Shown here in pieces: positions 20,301 through 28,706 of a DNA stretch of 64,000 nucleotides. A program made the translations under genes and the position numbers. Location: the NCBI GenBank assembly GCA_918797485.1, contig CAKKNE010000004.1, positions 3,968,001 to 4,032,000 on the forward strand. Reading direction: 5' to 3'. This DNA comes from Pelagomonas calceolata (taxonomy: Eukaryota; Sar; Pelagophyceae; Pelagomonadales; Pelagomonadaceae). Position 1 is the first letter of the stretch, and every line of letters starts with the position of its first letter. The notes beneath the pieces were generated by a model. That model was not told where the DNA came from. It searched no databases and saw only the letters and a list, made by a program, of their open reading frames with translations.

Positions 20301-23265
20301 GGGCGACCTGAGGACCTGGACTAGGACTTGTTTACATTGCGTCAAGTACCATCTTTGTGATGGTAATAAGAAAGCGGCGAAGGCCTTGCTTGTGAAAATA
20401 ACGGCTTTGGTGCGCAGTGCCTGTACGAAAGAAGATAGTCCGTTAGATAGCACGGTCTGCTGGGCGCAGCTCGAGTTGTTACTAGCTCGGTTGGACGCGG
20501 CGGAAGCCCACGAGAAGCAGGAAGCGTCGAAGGACGCCGTTGCGAGAATACACCGCGTCTTGCATGCCTTCGACGGTGTATCTGGAGGTGCGGAGCCGCA
20601 CCCGCTCTATCTCGACGCAATTGGTTTCTTAGCGAGATTGCAGAGTGGAGATGAAGCTCTAGAGACCATGGAGCGCGGCTTGAAGGGCGCGTCCCAACTC
20701 TACGCGGCGAGCTGGCCGTCAAATGATACGCAGACGTCTCGGTTGATATCGCCGCCGATCGCCCGTCGCTGTGCTTCATTATCCGTCGCTGTAGCAAGGG
20801 CGCGTCTCGAGCTCGCCAAAGCTAAGGGCGAGCACCTCTCGCAGACGCTGGCCGCGGCGCAAGTCGCGTCGAGCGGGGGCTCCTGCGTCGACACGTGGCT
20901 GGCCGAGACGAAGACGCCCGACGCGAGCGAGGCCGCGGATCGGTTGGAAGCGCCGCAGCTGGAGCGGGCCGTCGCTTTAGCGTGTGGCGCTGCTGAGTTA
21001 TGTGGAAGGAGCTGTCCTAGTGGTGGTGTCGCGTCTCTTGCAGTACTCGGCGAGGCCTTCGCCTTACGCGCCGGGTTCCTGGGGCGCTTCGACGAGGCCT
21101 GGGACGACGCCCACGTCGGTTTGCCCATTGTCATTGAAAAGGAAGTCGTCGAGGGCGAGGAGGTGGACGAGGAGGCGCCGAAGGAAACAAAACACGGCGA
21201 CTACGTCGCCGCGCCCATTGCCACGACGCCGCAGCTGCCCTGCTTCAAGGAGGCGGTCTCTTCCAACGCTAGTGGTGCTTTGACGGAGCTCGACGAAGCG
21301 CACGCCGTCGACGGCGCTCGTAGTGACCTCGAGGCGAACGACGCGGCCGACGCCGAGATCGCGGCCGCGGTCGCGCAGGCCCGGGCCGACGTGGCTGGAA
21401 CTGAGCCGGCGGAACCTTCAACACCGGACGCCGCGGCCGAGGCCGCGCGCCGGGCGGGCATCGCGGCACTATCAAATGCCGTCGCGTTCGGTCTGAAGCG
21501 GGGTCGCTTCGACGACGTCGGGCGGGCGAGCTGCGCGCTGGCGGAGACGTACGGCGTGGCGCGACCCCTAGATTGTGCGTGCGCGTTATTGCTCTCGCAG
21601 TCGTGCACGTCGCGACGGTTCCTGGCCGGCGTCTACCGCAAGGCGCTGGGGAGACGGGGTGTGAGCCGCCAGGCGGGCCTCGCGCGGTTGCTCGCACGGT
21701 GCGGCGGGCTCTGGGGCTGCGGCGCGGACCAGGGCAGCGACGACGGCGGGTTCGGGCTGGGCGCCTGCGACGACGCGCTGGGAGGCGGCGACCTGGAACT
21801 GGCGCCGTCGACGGCGCCGGGCGCGGCCTGCGACGCGGGGCGCGCCTGCGGCGTCGTGCCCTGGCTGAACGGCGGAGCGCTCGTCGCTGGTGCACCGCCT
21901 TCATTGATCCTGGCGCGGCCCCACGAGTACCCGGCGGCGGCGGCGGCGCGGCGCCACCTCGCGGCGCAGAGCGGCGCGTGGCGGCGCCTGGATCTCGGGA
22001 GCCAGCCGTCCGTGCACGAGTGCCTCGTAAGTTGCGGCGCGCAGCCTCTCTACGTGCTCTCGATCACGCTTTCGCCCGACAAAGACGTGCTGTACGCGGC
22101 TTTGGTTCGATGCGGCGACGGCGGGCCCGCGGAGGCGCGGGCCGCCGTGTCGCGCGTGCAGCTGACGACCGAGGCGCAGTCCGAGCTCGACGACCTGACG
22201 AAGGCGACGGCGCAGTGGCGCAAGACCGCCGAGCGGCAGTTGATGCGCTACGCCGACGACGCGGGCCCCGAGGGCGACTTCGTGGGAGGCGCGACGCCGG
22301 GCGACGAGGAGAACGCCGAGCCGAATACTGATGAAAACAAAGACGCGCTCGACACGGACATGGAGTCCTTCTTGGCACGGACGCAGAAATGGCTCGCGCC
22401 GCTCTTCGCGACGCGCCAGATGAGCGGGGCATTAAGAGCATTACAGGGCGAGCCGGCGGGGCTGGTGTTGCTGCTGGATCCTATTCTCCATTCATTACCG
22501 GTCGAGGCGTGCAAGGAGATCCGGGACACGCACCTCGGCGTGGCGCGCGACTTCTCGATACACGCGTTATTCGGAAGGCGCGCCGACGCCGCCGTCTGCG
22601 AGGCCGGGGACACGGCTTTTGTGGTGGACCCGCGGCGCGAGGATACGGGCTCGTCTTGCACGGACAAGCCGCGGCCGACGGTGCTGGAGAACTTCGCGCG
22701 CTATCGCGAGAACCCGAAACACATGGGGGGCTACAGCGAAGGCGTCGCCGGGGATGATCATATTGCCAAGGACGACGAGGTCCAGGAGCTGTTGCAATCT
22801 CGAAAATCGGGAGGCTACGTCTTCTACGGTCCTGGTAGGGCGGGCCCGCCGGCAGCCACGCTCGCGACGCTGTCGTGCGAGGGCGTACGCATGGCGCTGA
22901 TCGTCGATCGGGCCGATTCGGATTTGACCCAGCGGCGGCGGTCGAAGCAGGCTTCGGCCAAGACAAAGACCGACTTTTTACTCGAGGGACCGCTCGAGAC
23001 CGCTGCCCTGTATTGTTTAGCTGGAGCGGGCTCAGTCTTGATGAACCAGTGGGCCACCTCGTTCCACGCGAATCGGTTGTTGCTCGACGAGGTCCTGGCC
23101 GGTATCGGCGAGGGCGGCCTGACAATCGCCGAGGCGCTCCAGCGCTTCGGCGCGGCGGACGCGCTGCCGGGCGAGGAGGTCGACGAGGAGGCGCCGAAGC
23201 GGTTGAAATCGCGAGTCTCCCTCTGCCCCGCGCTGTACGGCTTGCCGACCATCAAGATGAAGTAA
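14353..23265 (+). CDS. CFAP46: CFAP46-like flagellar central-pair protein, 2970 aa
   Basis: One uninterrupted frame of 8.9 kb. The N-terminal third is helical TPR-like repeats (GELLVLAAECCAKNGLFDDARDCAEEF; LCRAKFVQAQVE; RVRYQRALGLCYDDAEEASLAG), as in CFAP46/TTC40. A charged coiled coil follows (about 250-380), then many TPR-like blocks. An acidic run lies near residue 980, and a Ser/Thr-rich linker (SGTTTRKTTTRASQSSRPG) near 1620. The C-terminus has LVLLLDPILHSLPVEACKEI, DFSIHALFGR and ETAALYCLAGAGSVLMNQWATS, matching the conserved CFAP46 tail that resembles a CHAT-like fold. In Chlamydomonas FAP46 is part of the C1d projection of the central pair that tunes beating. Length fits the family (about 2700). 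Assignment is by pattern memory. Confidence 0.8.
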   Translation: MLHRTLRHDFAESEGLVDNSRNLDPIVRREQRQKAAELCRTTWAKLQKAREQAMLKSGHTSNFGLNSGELLVLAAECCAKNGLFDDARDCAEEFFVDDCATSQGSQDQFLCRAKFVQAQVECNNAKPLQGADGVRRRRLAWGYVLDALKIATDELNRPRYDFLVYNAAVVLWDIIYPLLRDGAARYAVMPLQTLCDALEEVDDQKDLDLRVRYQRALGLCYDDAEEASLAGQCLTKAKELAQRRCTIAQEEVDASTTSLEEASQALEAAKNERLALDNEDEDEVVVEDAPAPAPAPGDVPEDDATTATEATLDTAQRDSMAEYEAREKRKSDLEDARKAKRENALAKADAAVLRAEQARSDAEVRQTKAMEVTKVERTKLEDVLVHCVHVGVDVKSDVDGDMRAKSLVDIQGVKSALGTASPKDSLASLVTILGELGVEAPGSTPVPSDNEEEEEPEKATLATEAAEGVADAGRCALRVADFSDEGADFSKSECVALARRCALRAGHAKDAPPHARMKLDLLKCLLTARELDDQACVPLASVKSGGEKRKPLKEDATAAQREAAEAADRKLEAARREKLRGREVDAARLARRVEALKLLDRTLLAAKRLDAADVIEEGCVAAWNIGLPLLEPHLRKHVHRTFSLASSLLETYQSPLVELRSKLHFEVARCELAMDYIAKAAAEVEKSLGTDYGAIDDELVQKKLPEEAWEEGDPTEEADEPDEVQVADADPSREAHYQLRPLDRFVAPLGHRLELRSNIYKEPDTIEDKAMLLMDHALDAHDPRLQRRMLSQVADLLLSAEDSSTEPPPPVVGWAAAFAELANDSSEMVDVEGEEVPGPAWGAPRSALSYASAEADGSTEEPSQTPGENKMKRAALWAQLLQIAWEKHRATSRELCQQAAALVLRDAWPLDTHRLYVIQQVEAQYALAESYVDELTEVATATARHAADDKTAQAPPAWLALGVDANKVDALKTDEDEEDDEDDDDEEEDEDEDDAPVKKKVSVVHREAPQRLNALKRLVLGALIGGIKRAERLGIDSLCRNGVARLWNLHMHILQSKQYDCLLEEVVGALEQGREVLERIGSKDALLGAQLSELIARCYVQQGKKDPAASLCAQAASAYGLESPLIVKNLVELHALLKDAAPSPPSQGAPSSPRANTERIERTGVDDLALTAERAACFFDVLTRLEKLSRLAKGDDVTGLGGARELLEESLKKDAKAAATRRSAADKARKAAERQACPPSDHDLCRLALGDASREQDADALILRVELFARIAEQALRLDHTDEVHRNVANAIALLPPPPRPAATKDDIKAHDESESRCVKADATQETPFDAANTPSKAWRWGSVAELARGGAIQEQVAPGQDKSTQDNLYAAALSHFVRAARHAVAAQSYPELVVRSAEAMWNCSLHLSGSSVSRRLARSSLRCILACMRESGIVTAASLQVEANLLGLLLECFTDDGHFQAGLSYVDRALKDLNARETGEDDSKPAEKVLRRVMLEGRVKFLSRLGRSSGAGLKVEGDAAAKANVWATLARTAANPVQQLSAYQKCLDCVNGRFERVEYLVELAEWLVAQRASKNDAQTSLETAVDLLLEVEGTAPPLSHGTQTGSQYGSHISGTTTRKTTTRASQSSRPGTGHSQRSKTSRSGTSVHSGSSAGGVNRMPGAPKHLGATHYELLVRALAMLGELATNFNDRRRYLLLGAHYATSLYNLHVRSANSVAHKEHKDAARAARKAGEEYAMPEGPKFSGVESLCDWASLEISSDLLDHCRRAQHQKRQARNVLSQKTCHKVPLTAHHLCALSDGLCDLGYTAQALAPTVCLQLVGYLATTHESTPALAVLGGCRRARLLLELGATQAALKQLRALGGLGLTSKNEAEAPDATDVERLLEQRKTTEPVKKPEATEWKVRGLETRHIWCAIASECVSLEQPAAAATYLAGAYKHNDAFDDRKGAGRCAEVAAHIAYQKGEFKEAVMLVMAAQHAVGKTGDLRTWTRTCLHCVKYHLCDGNKKAAKALLVKITALVRSACTKEDSPLDSTVCWAQLELLLARLDAAEAHEKQEASKDAVARIHRVLHAFDGVSGGAEPHPLYLDAIGFLARLQSGDEALETMERGLKGASQLYAASWPSNDTQTSRLISPPIARRCASLSVAVARARLELAKAKGEHLSQTLAAAQVASSGGSCVDTWLAETKTPDASEAADRLEAPQLERAVALACGAAELCGRSCPSGGVASLAVLGEAFALRAGFLGRFDEAWDDAHVGLPIVIEKEVVEGEEVDEEAPKETKHGDYVAAPIATTPQLPCFKEAVSSNASGALTELDEAHAVDGARSDLEANDAADAEIAAAVAQARADVAGTEPAEPSTPDAAAEAARRAGIAALSNAVAFGLKRGRFDDVGRASCALAETYGVARPLDCACALLLSQSCTSRRFLAGVYRKALGRRGVSRQAGLARLLARCGGLWGCGADQGSDDGGFGLGACDDALGGGDLELAPSTAPGAACDAGRACGVVPWLNGGALVAGAPPSLILARPHEYPAAAAARRHLAAQSGAWRRLDLGSQPSVHECLVSCGAQPLYVLSITLSPDKDVLYAALVRCGDGGPAEARAAVSRVQLTTEAQSELDDLTKATAQWRKTAERQLMRYADDAGPEGDFVGGATPGDEENAEPNTDENKDALDTDMESFLARTQKWLAPLFATRQMSGALRALQGEPAGLVLLLDPILHSLPVEACKEIRDTHLGVARDFSIHALFGRRADAAVCEAGDTAFVVDPRREDTGSSCTDKPRPTVLENFARYRENPKHMGGYSEGVAGDDHIAKDDEVQELLQSRKSGGYVFYGPGRAGPPAATLATLSCEGVRMALIVDRADSDLTQRRRSKQASAKTKTDFLLEGPLETAALYCLAGAGSVLMNQWATSFHANRLLLDEVLAGIGEGGLTIAEALQRFGAADALPGEEVDEEAPKRLKSRVSLCPALYGLPTIKMK

Positions 23266-23285
23266 GTACTTCAGTAGATAATGTG

Positions 23286-24467
23286 CTAGCTCAACGAGTT
23301 ACTCGCAAAGATATCTGGCTCGACGAGGAGCCAGAACGCCGGCTCGGTATTGCACCACAGCCTGACGTTTGGGTAGGCGTCGGCCACGACGAAGAGGCCG
23401 TCGCGCGACGTGGCCGCATCGAAGCGTCGCCACGCGGCGTCGTGCGTCTCGAATCCTTCGCCACGCGTTGCCCGACCGACTGCGCCCCACACGGCCTGCG
23501 TGCACGAGAAGTGCACCGCCGACCCGTCGCCGAGATATGGTGACGTTCCCGCGTCGCGCGCCTGGTGCGCTAATAGTCCGTTGTCCGCAGACTCGTACGC
23601 CGCGCGCATCATATCCACAAGGTCACTTACGTCGCCGTCGAGGGCCAGCGCGTAGATCGCAAACGCGTCGTGCCACGAGTTGCGTCGCCGCGTGCCCGGG
23701 AACGGACCTAGATGGTTGATCGGCCGCTCACCACTTCGGTAGCCGAAGTCGTCGCGGAGCGCAGTCGCGGCCGCCGCCGCCGCAGCTGCGGCGCGGTCGC
23801 CTCCGAGCCGCCTGCACGCGAGGATCGCCATGGCTTGGTCGACGGAACGCCAATACTCCTGGCCGTCGGCGACGGCGCCGCGGCGGAAGCGGCCGAGCTT
23901 TTCGTCGAAGAATAGATCTAGGAATGTCTCCCCCATCTCTCCTATCCTGTCGTCGTCTGCGTCCTCGTTCAGCAACGAGTAGAAGATGACCGCGGCCGCA
24001 TTTGAGACGCAGCGGCGATCTCGCGAGGGCTCGTAGAAACCAGGCCGCTCGCCACCGCTTTCGACCGCCGCATCCGGCGTTTTCCAGATGTCCGAGGCCG
24101 TGCGCAGCCGGAATCCATCGTCGTAGTTAAGGTCGTAGAGCGAGTCACCGAGACGTTTTGCTGATGACCTCAACTCCTCCGCAATAGCCTTGCCAACCGG
24201 GCCGTTACCCATACGCCGCGCCGCCAGTAGGTGCGCCGCGCCGAAATGTGCGTTATGCCAGACGCCTTCGCCTGTCAGACCGGACTCGCGGTCGTACAAA
24301 TCCTCGAGCAGGTCGAGAGGTCGTTTACCGCTCGTCTTACGTTTCACATTGCTGAGCAATCGGAGGCTGCGGTCGAGCTCCCAGGTGCTTGCTGCTGGCG
24401 CAAGCGCCAGCGCCCTCCAGTATGCAGGCACTGTGAGTGCTGCCAAATGAATGAAGCATCGATGCAT
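23286..24467 (-). CDS. Predicted (alpha/alpha)6 glycosidase-like protein, 393 aa
   Basis: No close family recognised. Helical repeats with aromatic/acidic loops recur: GEGVWHNAHFGAAHLLAARR, EYWRSVDQAMAILACRRLGG, RRNSWHDAFAIYALALDGD, SADNGLLAHQARD, FSCTQAVWGAVGRA and CNTEPAFWLLVEPD. This rhythm of WH/SVDQA/WHDA/EP signatures is typical of six-hairpin toroids such as glycosidases, epimerases or terpene cyclase-like folds. A short hydrophobic start (LAALTVPAYWRALALAPAAS) may be a signal peptide. A run of ten Ala interrupts one helix. Substrate and reaction are unknown. It is tail to tail with the CFAP46-like gene (20 bp). Confidence 0.5.
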   Translation of the reverse strand: MHRCFIHLAALTVPAYWRALALAPAASTWELDRSLRLLSNVKRKTSGKRPLDLLEDLYDRESGLTGEGVWHNAHFGAAHLLAARRMGNGPVGKAIAEELRSSAKRLGDSLYDLNYDDGFRLRTASDIWKTPDAAVESGGERPGFYEPSRDRRCVSNAAAVIFYSLLNEDADDDRIGEMGETFLDLFFDEKLGRFRRGAVADGQEYWRSVDQAMAILACRRLGGDRAAAAAAAAATALRDDFGYRSGERPINHLGPFPGTRRRNSWHDAFAIYALALDGDVSDLVDMMRAAYESADNGLLAHQARDAGTSPYLGDGSAVHFSCTQAVWGAVGRATRGEGFETHDAAWRRFDAATSRDGLFVVADAYPNVRLWCNTEPAFWLLVEPDIFASNSLS

Positions 24468-24585
24468 GAGACGTCACCTAGCACAGATGCGCCACTCCTG
24501 CGCTCGGAAAAAAGCGTCGCGTCGTGCTGAATCGATTTGTGCGCGCCACCAGCCGCTTGCAAATTGGAGACTTGCTTGCTTGCTT

Positions 24586-24607
24586 GCTAGTGTCTTACAG
24601 GCCTAGC
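24586..24607. promoter_or_regulatory. 24-nt motif, copy 2 (22 nt)
   Basis: GCTAGTGTCTTACA then GGCCTAGC, preceded by a GCTT repeat. It lies 119 bp before the glycosidase-like ATG (24467) and 4 bp past the SDR stop. Confidence 0.6.
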
Positions 24608-24611
24608 GCAC

Positions 24612-25598
24612 TCAACAACAGGTCTCTCCCGACATGATCCCCGGCAGCATGTCCGGCGAGATGTCGAGGATCGCGCCGGTCACCATGGAGGCGCTCTCGC
24701 TGAGCAGGTGGACGACGGACGCGGCCGTGTCCTCGGGCCGCAATATGCGCCCCGACGGCGACGCCGCGTCGGCCTCGGCCAACCAGAAGCGGTTCGTCGC
24801 GCTCTGGCCGCGGTCCTCCGCGTCTGTCAGGCACCATCCCATATTGACCTGGTTGACGCGAATCCCATGCGGTCTCAACTCTGCGGCCGTGTTTTTCGTA
24901 AAACAAGCGAGAGCTGCCTTCGAACACGAATAGGCGAGGATAAAGGGCGCGCCGCCATGAGCGGCACAAGAACCGATGTTAACGACGGCGCCGCGCGCCC
25001 GCCGCTGCTTCAGGTGGCGCGCGAGCGCTTGCGTGAGCAGAAACCTGTGCGCGAATCAAGCGGTGAGTCGGGTTCGCTGACGTCGCGTCGATGGCGCGTG
25101 ATTTTTGCGCGCTGGTCTAGACGGCGCCTTGACATTAGTCGCCATCATCTCGTCCCACAATTCTGGAGTCGTGGTCTCGAGGTCGCCGCGCGGGAAGCAC
25201 GCCGCCGCCGAGTTGACGAGGAGGTCGACCGAGCCGAACTCTGCGACGGCTGCATCCATGATTTTCTTTGCCGCCGCCTCGCCGTCCGCGAGATCGACGG
25301 CTACGAAGGCCCGCGCGCAGATCTCACACGACGGGACTCCCGATGGACCATGAGCGGCTACTACTTCGCGTGCGATAGTGTCCAAGGTCTCCCCGCCACG
25401 CGTGGCATTCCTCCCCGTGACGAGAATGCCTCGCGCGCCCGCTCGGGCGCAGGCGATAGCAATGCACCTGCCCAGGCCACTCGTGCCTCCGGTGATAATG
25501 ACAGCCTTGCCCTCTAACGATTTGTCCACTCGGAGCGTCGAGAGCGGCGGACGACCATCGGTGGTCTTTGAGAGCGGCTGCTGCTGCATCGCGGCCAT
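24612..25598 (-). CDS. Short-chain dehydrogenase/reductase (SDR)
   Basis: Exons are 25123-25598 and 24612-25044 (302 aa). Classical SDR Rossmann features: VIITGGTSGLG (TGxxxGxG), VDLLVNSAAACF (NNAG position), catalytic Ser in VNIGSCAAHGG, YSCSK as the YxxxK pair, and RVNQVNMGW after it. It is likely NAD(P)-dependent; the substrate cannot be inferred. The C-terminus ends in GETCC without a peroxisomal or ER signal. The 78-nt intron (25045-25122) starts GTCTAGAC-CAGCGCGCAAAAATCA, which fits a decayed introner (target copy plus terminal repeat), and the splice restores NVKAP-FLLTQAL. The upstream TTG-initiated extension was rejected in favour of ATG 25598. Confidence 0.9.
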
Positions 25599-25712
25599 CG
25601 CTGCGCACGGCTCGGTTTCGCAGCAGTGGCGACTCGTAGACGTCAAAATTAGTGGTTTCGCAAGCGAGACTGATAATTAGAGCAGTGCAGGCCTTTGGCG
25701 TGCTGCCTGTTT

Positions 25713-25736
25713 GCTAGTGTCTTACATCACGCTAGC
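25713..25736. promoter_or_regulatory. 24-nt motif, copy 3
   Basis: GCTAGTGTCTTACA ... ACGCTAGC. It lies in the 230-bp divergent spacer between the SDR (ATG 25598) and the 2-oxoglutarate oxygenase (ATG 25829), about 100 bp from each. Confidence 0.65.
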
Positions 25737-25828
25737 CTGAGCCGCCGGGCGGAACGCAAGATCTCGAGTGTTTACGACATCCCTGGGGCATCTCTGCGCT
25801 GCTCGATAGCAACAACAGCACTTGAAGT

Positions 25829-26650
25829 ATGGCGGCGACCATCTCGAGGCAGCTCGATGCCTGCAACCTATCCGACATGCCAGACAAGCCAGCAACAGAG
25901 GCTTCTGCGGACTCACATGGCACCATGCCCTTTAGCACGGCTCAGAGCAGCGCCGTCCAATACATCCCGTCGTTATTGGACAGCGAAGACATCGCCGCGG
26001 TCTTTGCGTTAGGCGCGGAAATGAGCGACGAGCTCCAATGGGTCAATTTCGACCATTCGAGCGCGGTCACGTACCTGCATCGAGGCGACATGTTCGGCCA
26101 GCGCTGCCCAGTGGTCAAAGAAAAGCTCCGCCTGGCGGCCGTCGCCGCGGAACGCGCCCTCTACGGTAACGGGAAGCGACGGAAGCTCACGTTCCGCTGC
26201 GTCGAGCTCCACCGGTCGACGAGGAACGGGGGCCTGCCGGAGAAGGAGCACTACGACCGCGGCTCCGTCGTCACGGTCGACGTGCGGCTCTCGCCCGAAG
26301 GCGCGTTCTCGGGAGGGGAATTTAGAACGGTTGAAGCCGACGGGTCCGTCAAAGGCCACGGCGCGTCGTTCGCGCAGCCTGGAAACGCGATGGCCTTCGC
26401 GTCGCACAAGCGGCACCACGTCGCACCTGTCGAGACCGGCGAGCGCTTCGTGCTGGTCGCTGAGTTTTGGACGGGCGAGGCGCGCGTGTGCGGTCACCGA
26501 TGCACGCAGCGGCGCGGCCTCTGCGACGCGATGCTGGTCCGGGCCGACGAGGCCCAGGCCGTCGCGACGGACTGCTTCTTCGCGCTGCTCGACGCGGACG
26601 CGCTCGAGGCGGTCCACTCGCTTGATGACGACTCGAGCGGCTGCGAGTAG
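25829..26650 (+). CDS. 2-oxoglutarate/Fe(II)-dependent oxygenase, 273 aa
   Basis: P4Hc-type double-stranded beta-helix: H141 and D143 in KEHYDRGSVVTVDVRL, SGGEFRT, PGNAMAFASHKRHHVAPV with the distal His at 196/197, and R206 in GERFVLVAEFW as the 2-oxoglutarate anchor. The N-terminus (1-40) is polar without a signal peptide, so the enzyme is probably cytosolic or nuclear. The substrate is unknown. The C-terminal 60 residues (CGHRCTQRRGLCDAM... ALEAVHSLDDD) lie outside the fold. It converges with the repeat protein at 26688 (37 bp between stops). The ATG at 25829 is the first in frame. Confidence 0.85.
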   Translation: MAATISRQLDACNLSDMPDKPATEASADSHGTMPFSTAQSSAVQYIPSLLDSEDIAAVFALGAEMSDELQWVNFDHSSAVTYLHRGDMFGQRCPVVKEKLRLAAVAAERALYGNGKRRKLTFRCVELHRSTRNGGLPEKEHYDRGSVVTVDVRLSPEGAFSGGEFRTVEADGSVKGHGASFAQPGNAMAFASHKRHHVAPVETGERFVLVAEFWTGEARVCGHRCTQRRGLCDAMLVRADEAQAVATDCFFALLDADALEAVHSLDDDSSGCE

Positions 26651-26687
26651 TAGTAAGAGGCCTATTTTAGACGAGGGCGAAGCGAAC

Positions 26688-27725
26688 CTATTCCTTCTGG
26701 GGCGAGGCCGACTCGCTCTTCTCGGCGAGCGAGGCCTCGGCCATCTCGCGCATGGCCTTGACGCGCGCGGCGCGGTCGCGCTCCTTCGCGTCCAAGTCGC
26801 GCTGGGCGTAGGCGAGCTGCCGCTCGGACGGCTTGGCCTCCGTCCAGTCGAGCGGGTTGTGCGTCTTCTTCTTGGACCAGGCGCCCTTGTTGATGGCCGC
26901 CTGGGCCCGGTTCTCGTTGTACATGTTGACGGCCTGCGCCGAGTAGTCCGTGTAGCCCGCCGTCTTGAGCTGGAAGCCGCCGATGATGTCGTTCTGGCGG
27001 CGCGCCGACGGCCCGCGGTGGCCCCAGGCCATCGGGCTTCCGGCCGTCTTGCCCCATCCAGACTTATTGCGCGCCGCGGCTTCGCGATTCCCAATATACT
27101 GCTCCATGCCCTCGCGCGCCGTACTGCCGACCTGCTCCTGCTGGATGGACTTCTGGGCCACGGGCTCGTCGGTCCAGTGGATGGGGGACCCCTGGTCGGA
27201 CTTCCAGCCCGCCTTGTTCTTCGCCGACGTCTCCATGTTCTCGCGGTACATCCAGATGCCGTTGTCGTTCGCGTGCCAGGCGCCGACCTCGCGCTGCGCC
27301 GTCTTGCCCTCGAACTGCTTGCGCTTCTGGATGCCGAACAAGGCCCTTTTCTGCGCCGACACGGGCACCTTGAGGGGGAAGACGCCCTCACATTTTCTAT
27401 TCTTGGCGAGCAGCTCGCTCTTGACCTTGTTGCCATAATTATAACACTCGCGCAGCTGCAGCTTCGTGTAGGGCTCGGGGTTGTCGCCTCTGGCCCCGCC
27501 GAGCTTCCACTTCGACGAGGCGCCGCCAATTTCATAGAACTCGGGCGCTTCTTGATTATACGAGCCGCCTCCGGCGTAGGGCGGCGGCCGCGCCTCGGCC
27601 CAGGCGCCCTTGTTCTTCTTCGCTTGAATACAATTCGCGTTGTACTGCGCGATGAGCTCCTCCTTGAAGCGCGGGTCGTCGGCCGTGAAGAGGGGCTCGT
27701 CGGCTATTTTGAGGGAAGTGGCCAT
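26688..27725 (-). CDS. Protein with four Y-x2-N...A-x2-NK-x-GW repeats, 345 aa
   Basis: Family not recognised. Four repeats share the scheme Tyr, Asn, Ala, NK(G/A/S)(A/G)W, then Pro and W-T: YNANCIQAKKNKGAW; YRENMETSAKNKAGW...SPIHWTDE; YIGNREAAARNKSGW...SPMAWG; YNENRAQAAINKGAW...HNPLDWTEA. The C-terminus is a charged helix (LDAKERDRAARVKAMREMAEAS). Repeats with spaced aromatic and Asn residues and no enzyme motif suggest a structural, perhaps microtubule-associated, role; this is inference only, though the window also holds flagellar genes. A shorter paralogue with a nearly identical N-terminus lies next to it at 28146. Confidence 0.75.
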   Translation of the reverse strand: MATSLKIADEPLFTADDPRFKEELIAQYNANCIQAKKNKGAWAEARPPPYAGGGSYNQEAPEFYEIGGASSKWKLGGARGDNPEPYTKLQLRECYNYGNKVKSELLAKNRKCEGVFPLKVPVSAQKRALFGIQKRKQFEGKTAQREVGAWHANDNGIWMYRENMETSAKNKAGWKSDQGSPIHWTDEPVAQKSIQQEQVGSTAREGMEQYIGNREAAARNKSGWGKTAGSPMAWGHRGPSARRQNDIIGGFQLKTAGYTDYSAQAVNMYNENRAQAAINKGAWSKKKTHNPLDWTEAKPSERQLAYAQRDLDAKERDRAARVKAMREMAEASLAEKSESASPQKE

Positions 27726-28145
27726 GGTCGGTTTCTCCCGCCGCTGGGCTGCCCTTTTTTGTTAGATTGCCGCCGGTGCTCACGCTACGGTACTACGAGG
27801 GGCTGCTTGGATGCGATGCGCTATTAGTGGCGCCGGACGAGCCTATAGAGACTCCCGCACAAGCCGCGCTGCGGAGAGCAATGGCCTAACTAGAAGCTAC
27901 CGGGCCGTGAAAAGCGCCCCGGCCGCGTGTCGCTCTCTCGCTTCGACCCCGGCGACGGCGTTCGACGCCTCCTCCACGCCGTCGCCGCCGTCGAAGCGGT
28001 TTTTCTCAGTAGTGCACGCGCGGCTAGGGGGGCAGAAGACTCCGGCGTTCCTATAGACGTCCACGCAGGCTGCTCTCCCATGTAGGCCATCGCCGCGGAT
28101 CTCGTCGCAGGGGCGTGCCACAGAAAAGAAGCCTAGGATGATTAC
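27726..28145. other. Intergenic, 420 bp
   Basis: Spacer between the two paralogous repeat genes. Short open frames exist on both strands but none has recognisable protein character. No motif copy. Confidence 0.4.
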
Positions 28146-28706
28146 TTACGCCCGGCCCATCTTCCGGTACGCGCGCGCGCGGACGTTGCCCTCGAACCAC
28201 AACCCGATGATGCCCCGCGCGTCCTCGTCCGGTTTTACAGGAGGCTCCTTGGCCGGCTCCTCGTCCTCCTCCGTCAACTCTGGTTGAGGCGGCGCCCAGA
28301 CGTCGGGCGGCAGCAATTCGGACGAGCCCTGCACGATCTCCGGCTTCGCTGGGGTAATAACCTCCTCTTCCACCCCCTCTTCTTCGACCGATGCCTCCTC
28401 CACAATGCCGTCGGCTAGCCGCTGCTCCGCCAAAGAATCCTCGGCGAGCTGGACCATCGCCGCGACGCGCTTCCTTCTATCCGCCTCGGCGCGCGCCTCG
28501 GCCTCGGCGACGCGCTCCAGCTGCCGCGGCGCCGGCGCGGCCTCGGTCCATTCAATCGGGTTGTGCGTCTTCTTCGTCGCCCAGCCCGACTTATTGACCT
28601 TGGCCTGGGCGCAGTTCGCGCTGTACTGCCAGATCATCTCTTCCCGGAAGCGCGGGTCGTCGGCCGTGAAGAGGGGCTCGTCGGAGATCTTGAGGGAGGT
28701 GGCCAT
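28146..28706 (-). CDS. Short paralogue of the NK-x-GW repeat protein, 186 aa
   Basis: The first 30 residues (MATSLKISDEPLFTADDPRF...) are nearly identical to the gene at 26688. It has a single repeat that joins the start of repeat 1 (YSANCAQAKVNKSGW) to the end of repeat 4 (ATKKTHNPIEWTEAAPAPRQL), so the three-repeat middle is missing. The following helix (AEARAEADRRKRVAAMVQLAEDSLAEQ) matches the C-terminus of the longer gene. A new acidic tail follows (VEEEGVEEEV..., ELTEEDEEPAKEPP) ending in GIIGLWFEGNVRARAYRKMGRA. ATG 28706 is chosen by alignment to the paralogue. Function unknown. Confidence 0.7.
   Translation of the reverse strand: MATSLKISDEPLFTADDPRFREEMIWQYSANCAQAKVNKSGWATKKTHNPIEWTEAAPAPRQLERVAEAEARAEADRRKRVAAMVQLAEDSLAEQRLADGIVEEASVEEEGVEEEVITPAKPEIVQGSSELLPPDVWAPPQPELTEEDEEPAKEPPVKPDEDARGIIGLWFEGNVRARAYRKMGRA

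Noticed and set aside
26009-27827. Long frames on both strands over the 2OG oxygenase and repeat-protein genes
   Set aside because: High GC makes antisense frames stay open; composition is Arg/Ser/Pro-rich and conserved motifs lie only in the chosen frames.
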